Source: Histoplasma ohiense (Eukaryota > Ascomycota > Eurotiomycetes > Onygenales > Ajellomycetaceae). Taken from it: a stretch of DNA of 64,000 bases. The position numbers were made by a program, and so were the translations under genes. A model generated the notes under the pieces. The model ran no database searches. It saw only the letters and a list, made by a program, of their open reading frames with translations, and was not told the origin of the DNA. The stretch's first letter is position 1, and every line of letters begins with the position of its first letter. The stretch covers positions 5,208,001-5,272,000 of the forward strand of contig JAEVHH010000004.1 in assembly GCA_017607445.1 (NCBI GenBank). Reading direction: 5' to 3'. Shown in pieces: positions 56,523 through 64,000 of this stretch.

Positions 56523-57679
56523 ACGTCTCATTTGCATATATTTTTTAATTTTATTTTCTTGCCCACATAGTTTGCGCAGCATGGCAGGGCACAACACGGC
56601 ATTGAATATGATGATGTGATATGTGGACATATTGGAGTGAACCGAATGTTACTATATCATAGCGACATGAGAATGGTGTGGTTTGGAGTTTGGGCGGGAG
56701 CGTGCTGGGTGTGGTGGTGGTAGCTGGCGTATCTGGATACCTTCTGGTTATTGATGAGCTTCAAAATAGGGGGAAAGGAAAGAGAATGGAAAACAAAGTG
56801 CTTCCGCGAGATGTATCACTCAATTGGCCCGACTGGGTCACTACTACGTTTTACTTCCATCGTCCTGTCGGCCACCCTGCGGTTTCATTTGGTGGCAGCG
56901 TGATGCATGAAAGCCCTAGCAATGGATTCGAGGTTATTAGTTCGAAATGACAAAAGGGGGAAATATTGGAAGCAATAAGTGTTCATAATTGTCTCTTCTC
57001 GAGTTCCCTTTGACAAGCTAAACATGACAAGGAAAATCAAGGAAAGAAAAAATATATGTTAAAATATGTTAAACCTTTGTTTTTATTTTTCTGTTCTTTG
57101 TACTTTCTCCCGCTTCGTGATATCCAGCCTACGTTATTAATTGCAAGAAGTTCTCTCCGCAATAATGTTAACTTAATATTCCCCACCTTATTCTTTTCTT
57201 ACTTCCCATCCATATAATATGGCGTTTTCCAATTGGGACTGGGACGCGTGGAAAGATTAGTCTTCGGTTTCGAGTAATTCTGGATGCTCTTTCATAATAG
57301 TACGTGAGCTTATCGATCCATCATTCATTTGAATCAATGGTGGGAGAAGAAGAATAGTGCCCTTACAACTCTTCGTGATCTAAAATATCTACTTTTTTTC
57401 TGCCTTGAAATAATGTACAGTGGCAGCCATTTATGACTTGTGCTTTGTCTCATATCATACAGTCCACCATAAAATCAAAACTGCCCAAGCGAAACAGGGA
57501 CAATTATACATGCATAAACACCAGTCTTTAAAAATGGAGAGCAAAACCGCAGAACAAGAGATGGCACAAAGAAAATGTGGGAAAATTACCCTATATATAC
57601 CCAAAACATACGAACAAAAGAGAAAAACGTAATAAATGCCAAAAAATCGATAAGAGAAAACCAGTACCCAAAAATGGAC
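56523..57679. other. Convergent 3' spacer R3H/MRPL8
   Basis: 1.16 kb; short unsupported frames only. Confidence 0.55.
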
Positions 57680-58519
57680 TTAATCCACCTCCTCCTCTTC
57701 CTCTCTCTTCTTCCTTTCCTGTTCCCTCTGGATCCTCTCAACCTCCTTCTCCAACGCCTTCTCTCCGTCAGGCCTAAATCTCGTAACCTTCAGAACATTC
57801 AACGCCGTAAGCTCATTCATGCTCTCATCGCCCTCCGCACGTTTGCGAGCCAGCGTCCGCGCCGTCATGGCAAAGCGCATATCTTTCGGTCCGTCAACTA
57901 GTTCGAGAATGGCGGAGGGCGCCTGGTCAGGTTTTGTGGGTTCGATGCGTAGTACGCGCGTGCAACCACCGGGCCTGTTTAGGTAGCGTTCGCGGATGGG
58001 CCCGAAGAGTTTGGTTAGGAGCTCCGGTTTCTGGGGATTTGGGTTAGTTTTGTGCAATATATTGGAGTCGGTTTATTTTTGAGTAAAATGGAAATCAACG
58101 GTGTAAGTAGTCTTCTTCTTCTTCTTTCTTTTATAACGACATATTTGTGAAACGGGATATTGTAAATCCAAAATGATCGATGCCATCATCCCGTCAGATT
58201 AAAAACCGACTGGGTCAAGGCCGAAAATAGAATGCATGTATCTCAGAAATAACAGACACTGAGGGGGAAAAAAAAGGGGGGGGATAAAATCTACTACACA
58301 TACGAAAAACACTGCCTGCGCCTTTTGCCGACTCGTCGGCGTATTCTTCTTGCTCAACGTGATCAACTTCTCCGCCATGCGTTGTGCCTCTTTGGCCTTT
58401 GGCCAAGTGGTTGTGATTGCTTCGTGCTCGAAGAGAGATGTGACGAGGTTTCGCAGGAGCGCTTTGCGGTGGGCTGAGTCACGGCCGAGATGCCGATATT
58501 TCATATGGCCGCCTGCCAT
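57680..58519 (-). CDS. MRPL8: Mitochondrial ribosomal protein bL17 (MRPL8)
   Basis: Two exons, 58519-58304 and 58030-57680 (188 residues). The L17 core is clear: MKYRHLGRDSAHRKALLRNL, ITTTWPKAKEAQRMAEKLIT, then KPELLTKLFGPIRERYLNRP, GGCTRVLRIEPTKPDQAPSA and ILELVDGPKDMRFAMTARTL. Bacterial L17 is about 120 residues; the C-terminal extension is a charged Glu/Lys/Arg helix as in fungal MRPL8. It belongs to the large subunit of the mitochondrial ribosome, near the polypeptide exit. There is no obvious cleavable presequence, since the conserved core begins at residue 6. It is divergent from MIC12. Confidence 0.95.
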
Positions 58520-59064
58520 GGTTTTTTCTTAGATTATGGGTTTATGTAGGGGGAGGCGGGGAGGCGGCCAATTGTTTGGCGGTTGCTGAGTCTGCGGGAG
58601 TGGACGTGGAAATGCAGGGGGGAAAATTGACTTCGGGATAGTAAGCTGGAGAAGTCCTAATTCACTGACCGATTGAATGAATTGGGGGCGCAGAAGTGTT
58701 GTCGATTGGCGGGGGCTGTTCCTAGTAGGTTTGGTTGTTCTGGAGAAGTTGAAGTTCTGGAGAAAATTGAAGCTGAGCAGGATCCAGCCAATCGGAGTAG
58801 AGCCAGCGACGAGATAGAAAAACCTCGCTCTCCAACACCTCCAAGTAGGCAGAAGCAACAATTATTTACCAATATTGAGTGTATTGAGCAACATTGGATT
58901 GAGTATCTCAATTTCTCGGGCCGTGCGGTTTTGTATATTCTGAAACTTTTGGTTTGGCTGCATTCAATCCAGAGAAGCTGCGTTTTACATATACTACCCA
59001 GAGGCGAAAATAGTTATTGGAGAGTAAACACTCTCCATAACTACTACTATTCACGCGCTCAAGA
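58520..59064. promoter_or_regulatory. Divergent upstream region MRPL8/MIC12
   Basis: 545 bases between the starts of two nuclear genes for mitochondrial proteins, so co-regulation from a shared region is possible. No motif is assigned. Confidence 0.5.
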
Positions 59065-59650
59065 ATGAGTTTCCTAAAAGGCTTCGTAAGTTCTCGCCCT
59101 GGTCCTACCATCTCAACCAAGCCGCAGCACTCCCGTCCCTTCAAGCCAGCCGCCCAACATCATACGCATATATATACTAGTGTGTATTCGACACCAACAT
59201 CCACCTTAACCTCACAAAACTCACATCATCGAATCGCAGCTCACAGGCCTAACCTTCACAACCGCCACCCTCACCCTCACCGTTCATCTGCATCTCGCAA
59301 ACCGGCAACAGCAGCACCTCCTCCTGCGCGAGCAGATAGATTCCATAAACGCCATAGCATTATTGCCAACCTCCACTGTCGCTACCGATACCAGCAACAG
59401 AAGAGTTTACGCATCCCACACACGAAATACGTCAGCCGACGACACCGATGCCATCGCAGCCGTCCTGGCGCGGAGGGGATATTACCCGCGCGAACGCCCG
59501 GGGATTATGGATTTGGCGAAGGAGAGATGGAATAGAGAGCTTGAGGGGTGGGTGAGGAGGATGCAGGAGGTGGGATTGGAGGGGATCTCTAGGGCGGGGG
59601 CGAGATTTTTTAAGGGGTTGGTGGGGGAGGAGCGCCGGAGAGAATCGTGA
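59065..59650 (+). CDS. MIC12: MICOS complex subunit Mic12 (Aim5)
   Basis: Two exons, 59065-59085 (MSFLKGF) and 59240-59650 (143 residues). After splicing the protein reads MSFLKGF|LTGLTFTTATLTLTVHLHL, a single membrane segment followed by ANRQQQHLLLREQIDSINAI, then a soluble region ending VRRMQEVGLEGISRAGARFF. This is the fungal Mic12/Aim5 layout. Mic12 links Mic10 and Mic60 sub-complexes at crista junctions in the inner mitochondrial membrane. The first-exon frame also reads through the intron for about 150 codons without similarity, which could mislead automatic calls. The acceptor is TCGCAG at 59239. Confidence 0.88.
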
Positions 59651-60512
59651 TGGGCCGTTGGGGAGAATAGGAATGGGGATTGAGACATTTTACTTTGTTT
59701 GATTGATTGATTGACCCTTTTTATTGTGGGATATCTTTATTTTTGTATTGGGAATGGTCCTGGCGTTTTGGTGTTTGGGTGATGGTACTTGGATTGATAT
59801 ACCCGAATTCTTGTCTCTATATTTGCGGTTGCTGAACGACATTCATGTTTATTGCATTATTCCCTACAGCAACGTCAATACGCTTATTTGAATTATTTAG
59901 ACGCCCTGGATATGAAAGTTCATTTCATCATTCCATCAGCAGGATATAGCATTTAATACCTATTGCGGAAGAGCGCTTCCCTAGTAACCAACCTTCCGAG
60001 ACTATTTATCGTTAACGCAGACAACCCCAACCGTATGTAACCTGGGGCTTGACATGCTAAGAGCTTAAAGTAAGCTAGTGGGGCCCTCGTTTTTGTTGGT
60101 ATTTGTTTTGGAGAACAACTATCCGAGTAAAACTGTGATGGCGCAGAAGTTGCAATAGCAGCCGATGAATCGCCAATCGATATATGAATGACGGCCACCA
60201 AAGTAGATCGACTCCCTTACCACCAATTGATAAAAGCTAAAAAGTAATTTATCATCGTGACGTTACAGAGGAAGCCCATGTCTTTGATGGCAAAGTGGTT
60301 GGTGTCTTTTTTGGCAGGCAGCGTTGCTCTCGCGAGAAGCTGTGATAGGATAGATAGAAGAGAAAGACTGAGAACATAAAGGTGAGATCTGTAAATCAGA
60401 GAAATTTCTCTAATCCCACCAATCAGGCCTTTTTTTTCTCTCTTTTCTCCTCTTTTCCTTCTTTTTCCAAACAATGTAAGGCCATTCGCCCCTGTTCTCT
60501 TCCACGCTTCAG
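59651..60512. other. Convergent 3' spacer MIC12/60.5 kb gene
   Basis: 862 bases; nothing beyond short chance frames. Confidence 0.5.
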
Positions 60513-61691
60513 TCAGGTAGTGCGCTGGTGATTGCGGCTGGTGGTGGTAGTGGTGGAAGCAGCAGCAGAGCCAACAGCAGAATGTCCATCCATATGATTA
60601 CTATCATTTTCACCATCATTACCATCATCGCCACTCTCATTCCAGATATCTTTACTCTCCCGTTCTACCACTCTCATCGCCGACGCAACCTCCTCAAGTT
60701 TCGCAACCACATCTAAAACACCACTATTGACCCTGTCAAAATATCGATCATTCGCTTCTCTCCTCTTGCGCGCGAGAAGGATGTCTCTTTCCGTCTTCTC
60801 GCTCATTAATTTCTCCTGTGTTTCTTTATCCGTAGCTGGGGCAGTAGGGTCTTTGCCCGTAGATTCCGTCCCCCCTCCCCCTCCCCCTCCAGCTACACCA
60901 CCACCTCCACCTCCTCCACCTCCTCCACTTGCTACCCCTGTGCCAACCCCCTTACTAGTTGTAGTAGCACCAGCCACAGTAGCAGAAGTGATAGATGCAC
61001 TCTCATCAGCCGGCAGATTCTCCACAACCTCATCAGCCTCACTCCGCGCCCATGCCAGTGCCAACGACAACTGCTTATCCCTCAATTCCTGCAGTGCTTG
61101 GGCGTGCTGCCTGCCGAAAACATGGTTCCCACTCATGGCACTCAGCTCCACCTCCGCGAGAGTAATTTGCATTTGCTTCCAGAGCGCATCTGCATTGCCG
61201 CCGGAATTACTGTCTCGAGCGTGGGCGTGTTGACCCAGTCCGTCGCCCAGCCCCTTTCCCAGTCCCATTCCTGTACCATAAGCCCCTGCATAACTTAATC
61301 CAGACCCCTGTCCCTGTGTCGGGAACCGGGATGGGCGCATCAACGGCGAGCTTGGGATTGAGCCTTGGACTGGGGTGAGTTGAGTGGTGGCAGTGGTGAT
61401 GATGGTAGCGGCAGTTCTACCTTGGGTGTGGGTGGTTTGGGTTGAATGTTCGCGAAGAAGCGGGGGTTGGACGCTAGGATGAGCCGCAGCGGCTGCTGAG
61501 GCAGGTTTAACCGTGGCGCTGTTCTGAGGTAGATTGTAGTAGTTGGAGCCTGGTAGGGTGTTTGGGGACGGTGGGCCTTGGTAGAGAAACGGAGATGCAA
61601 GGCGTTGTTGAGCTGGTGGTATGGTGGGGTTTAAGGAGGAAGCGGGTTCTTGTGCCTGTTCGGGCTTGGAAGCTGTCGATGCGGCCGCCAT
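60513..61691 (-). CDS. Unrecognised Gly-rich protein with helical core
   Basis: Single exon of 392 residues, ATG 61691. I do not recognise the family. The N-terminal 140 residues are Pro/Ser/Thr/Gln-rich and look disordered. A confident-looking helical core lies at about residues 165-225 (ALWKQMQITLAEVELSAMSG, NHVFGRQHAQALQELRDKQL, SLALAWARSEADEVVENLP); the low-repeat sequence suggests real conservation. A poly-Gly insert (about residues 255-275) follows, then a charged coiled-coil-like helix (KTERDILLARKRREANDRYF, VLDVVAKLEEVASAMRVVER). No membrane segment or signal peptide is seen. The location is probably cytosolic or nuclear; no function is proposed. Confidence 0.7.
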   Translation of the reverse strand: MAAASTASKPEQAQEPASSLNPTIPPAQQRLASPFLYQGPPSPNTLPGSNYYNLPQNSATVKPASAAAAAHPSVQPPLLREHSTQTTHTQGRTAATIITTATTQLTPVQGSIPSSPLMRPSRFPTQGQGSGLSYAGAYGTGMGLGKGLGDGLGQHAHARDSNSGGNADALWKQMQITLAEVELSAMSGNHVFGRQHAQALQELRDKQLSLALAWARSEADEVVENLPADESASITSATVAGATTTSKGVGTGVASGGGGGGGGGGVAGGGGGGGTESTGKDPTAPATDKETQEKLMSEKTERDILLARKRREANDRYFDRVNSGVLDVVAKLEEVASAMRVVERESKDIWNESGDDGNDGENDSNHMDGHSAVGSAAASTTTTTSRNHQRTT

Positions 61692-62646
61692 TGTTTCGCC
61701 CGTCTCATCGCTCTTGTGCCTTTTTGGGGTTGTTGAGCAGGGAATATTCGTGCTACTTTTAGTATGTCGTTAAATAGTGGTTGATTGGCCAATGATTCAG
61801 CAACGAGGGCGGGACGGATGCGGAGTGGCGGCAGAGCTGGGTTCCTGAGCTCGGACCGAAGCAGCTCCAGGAGACATGCCGTCAACAATTTTCTTCAAAG
61901 CTTTCGCTACTCAGGCTATATCCTACTATCGCAATCCCCAGTTGGCATGCTTTAATTTTGACATGCCGAAGCGACAAGGAGATAATTCCTCCTGCGAACG
62001 AATGGTTCACAAAAGCGCAAGAACAAGCGGCGCCTGGTCTTCCTTATTACCCGCAGAGATCTGACTTATGATCCTAGAGGAAATCTCGCTCAAAAGAATC
62101 GCGGCTGGCGACTTCTTGCGTGCAAAGCATGGAAGGTAATTGTCCAAGGAAAGAACCTCCATCGCCTACATCTACGGGCTTCTTCTCCATGGTTATCCGA
62201 CAGCTTAGTTACTACAACGACTCGGATACAATGGTTCAAAGACTGTTGTTTTAGACTCAAACGTGACTGTGAGGTGATTTCATGACCCAAATCACGGATT
62301 GGTCAATGGCTAACAGGTCGAAGCTCCCTGCTCATCAACTTTCTCTTTTCCCCGCTCTGCCTAAGCCTCACGAAATCTCCCCGAGGTCTATACAGTTACC
62401 GAACTTATGGTGATACTTCGACAACATTGACGTCAGATTCTCCCAGTACTGCAGCTCTTGTCTGTAGACTTCTTCCATTGGAAAGTTTAGTCTACAAACC
62501 CTTGCATGTTTGGCGGTTCCTGGTGATGCTATTTACATTTTTCGCTTGCTAAAAGCAGTCACTTGATCCAGCATCAATGTGACAAATACGTCAAGATGCA
62601 TAGAGCAACTTGGTCGGTGGAACTGCCTCTTTGTTCAATCGATTTC

Positions 62647-62698
62647 CCACACGTGTGGAAGCGTTAGCCTAACCCTAACCTTTGCTTCGACATATATA
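62647..62698 (+). promoter_or_regulatory. CACGTG palindrome, telomere-like motif and TATA-like box in a row
   Basis: CCACACGTGTGG (62647-62658) is a perfect palindrome around CACGTG. CCTAACCCTAACC (62668-62680) equals two fungal telomere units on the C-rich strand. TATATA follows at 62693-62698. GAAGC (62658-62662) and GCTTC (62684-62688) can pair around the telomere motif. In Candida albicans, Tbf1 (binding telomere-like boxes) and Cbf1 (CACGTG) jointly drive ribosomal protein genes; the extension to this genome is inference. See findings. Confidence 0.5.
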
Positions 62699-63719
62699 GA
62701 TGTCAACACATCTGTGATGAAGCTGACCGGATTTGGAATCGCAGCTTGTGCTTCCATTTCCTGCCAACAGCGTCGAAAACGCCAAAGAGGCTAAGCAGCA
62801 GGCGACGACGTGGACACTCCCATAGAGTAGTTGTGGGAGGCGCGACCTCCAGCGAGCGGATTGCAGCCGATTGGAGATAAGGGTTAAAATCCGCGTAGAG
62901 TGGTTGGAGGTTTTGCAAATTTAAAGGTATCATTCTGGATCTTCCTATTTAGGGGGTCAGAGATCCGTTCTCGAATGCCATATATTCTCAATTAGCTCTA
63001 TACATTCGCAACGCCTCGCTGACCCCATGAAAGCCCCCAAGAGTGAGCCTGCACTTTCCTAGGACCGGGGACTTTTCTCCAGTTGTTTGATCTCCAGAGC
63101 CATTCTTTGTCCGTACCATACGGGCAATTTCAGATGTGCTTCCCTGTACTTTAAGCAGTAGACTTGCCAGCTTCATCAATATTCGCCCTCAAGCCAGAAC
63201 CTTAACACTAGAACAAAGGAAAACAATAACTAGTGGTTGAACGGTCAAGCCACGATTATTATAGAGGACTTCGGACACGGCTGGTGAGTGACCCGACACA
63301 TCAGGTATACATGATCGGCGCAAATCTCCCTGTCTGATGGTGTGTTGCACTGCTGCATTCGTCGTCATAGTTGGAGCGGGTTCGGATAAACAATATTCCG
63401 TATCCGGTAATTTACTCGCTTAGCGGGCAATACAGCCCCGTAACCCACACCGACAATTTTCATACCGTAAGCAGCGCAGACGCAGTTGTGAGTAAGCCCG
63501 CAAGCGGAAGTCAGCGAGCCAAACTCCACCAGGTTTCCTGATCCTCGACATCGAACAATCCCTCTCCTCAACCAGCCATCCTGCTGCTTTCTGGCGACAG
63601 CTGATTGATATCGGTATGTTTCATTGTGTACTCATATGCGCCCTTCCCTGCTCATCACCCCAGTCCCAAACCCTTCCCCTCCCCACGTCAAACATGAGAG
63701 CAGGGCCCAACTTTCTACC

Positions 63720-63728
63720 TATATAAAG
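63720..63728 (+). promoter_or_regulatory. TATA box of RPS23
   Basis: TATATAAAG lies 150 bases before the RPS23 ATG, preceded by a C/T-rich stretch. Confidence 0.6.
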
Positions 63729-63869
63729 ACCCTCAAGCCCGTCAGAAAACCACAAATTTTACAATATATGATTTCATCTCTCGTCGAGAAAGGAGCACAA
63801 TTCTAATTGAATTCAAAAAAAAAAAAAACATCCAATAGAACCCGATCAAGAACAGAATCACCGGCAATC

Positions 63870-64000
63870 ATGGGAAAGGGCAAGCCTCGTGGTCTCAACG
63901 CGGCCCGCAAGCTGCGCAACCATCGCCGTGATGGCAAATGGGCCGATCTGACTTACAAGAAGCGTCTTCTCGGAACCGCCTTCAAGTCCTCGCCGTTCGG
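63870..64000 (+). CDS. RPS23: 40S ribosomal protein S23 (uS12), 5' part
   Basis: The window ends 43 codons into the gene. The visible sequence MGKGKPRGLNAARKLRNHRR, DGKWADLTYKKRLLGTAFKS, SPFG is the conserved eukaryotic uS12 N-terminus. uS12 sits at the decoding centre of the 40S subunit and carries a hydroxylated proline further on, outside this window. No intron appears in the visible part. The A-rich leader before the ATG (A run at about 63816-63828) is short. The rest lies beyond position 64000. Confidence 0.96.
   Translation, partial: MGKGKPRGLNAARKLRNHRRDGKWADLTYKKRLLGTAFKSSPF

Larger units (their letters stand above)
61692..63869. other. 2.2 kb gene-free spacer upstream of RPS23
   Basis: No protein gene supported. 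It contains the CACGTG/telomere-motif/TATA cluster at 62647-62698 and the RPS23 proximal promoter near its right end. A GTATGT...CCCCAG pair (63614-63664) could be a small leader intron. Confidence 0.5.

Noticed and set aside
61876..62064. 62-codon frame near the start of the 60.5 kb gene
   Set aside because: It overlaps another frame on the opposite strand and has no recognisable features.
62715..62730. C/D-box snoRNA suggested by GTGATGA followed by CTGA
   Set aside because: The two boxes are only a few bases apart and no second CTGA follows at a suitable distance, so no guide RNA structure is possible.

Overview
This is nuclear DNA of a filamentous ascomycete, most likely a eurotiomycete (order Onygenales is my guess). 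Nearly every gene is interrupted by short GT-AG introns (about 37-460 bases). Proteins match fungal-specific families (MIC12, CUE5, a Zn2Cys6/AflR-type regulator, MRPL8, RAM-pathway MOB2). Intergenic DNA is rich in poly-A/T runs and microsatellites, and one gene-free block is AT-rich with a short inverted-repeat transposon. I read 27 protein genes; I found no rRNA, tRNA or CRISPR. Exon borders were placed by hand from splice signals, reading frame and family similarity, and every fully resolved model sums to a multiple of three.

Layout. 1-5.2 kb: ADC17, MOB2, LEO1. 5.2-11 kb: gene-free island with an AT-rich core and a 158-base hairpin element. 11-20 kb: Zn2Cys6 regulator, then ERB1 and RIX7 (two 60S assembly factors, convergent), then VPS20. 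20-28 kb: PITH protein, DHX35-type helicase, CUE5-like protein, MZT1. 28-40.4 kb: GNAT acetyltransferase, PP2C phosphatase, choline-phosphate cytidylyltransferase, and a drug/metabolite transporter-type membrane protein, separated by 2 kb spacers full of simple repeats. 41.6-50.9 kb: UTP25, eIF3f, TAF13, KSH1, a mitochondrial PPR protein. 51-59.7 kb: Cwf18, an RS/zinc-knuckle protein, an R3H-SUZ protein, MRPL8, MIC12. 60.5-64 kb: an unrecognised Gly-rich protein, a 2.2 kb spacer with a telomere-like motif, and the 5' part of RPS23, cut by the window end.

Most genes are housekeeping. Several serve ribosome production or translation (ERB1, RIX7, UTP25, eIF3f, RPS23, MRPL8), transcription or splicing (LEO1, TAF13, Cwf18, the RS/zinc-knuckle protein, perhaps DHX35), trafficking (VPS20, KSH1, CUE5) and mitochondria (MRPL8, MIC12, the PPR protein). 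Strand alternates strikingly: 22 of 26 neighbouring pairs lie on opposite strands, giving many divergent promoters and convergent tails. I found no clearly new multi-gene system. The items most worth checking are the hairpin element, the CACGTG/telomere-motif/TATA cluster at about 62.65-62.70 kb, the KSH1 first exon that holds only the start codon, and the odd splice junction inside a zinc knuckle at about 53.0 kb.
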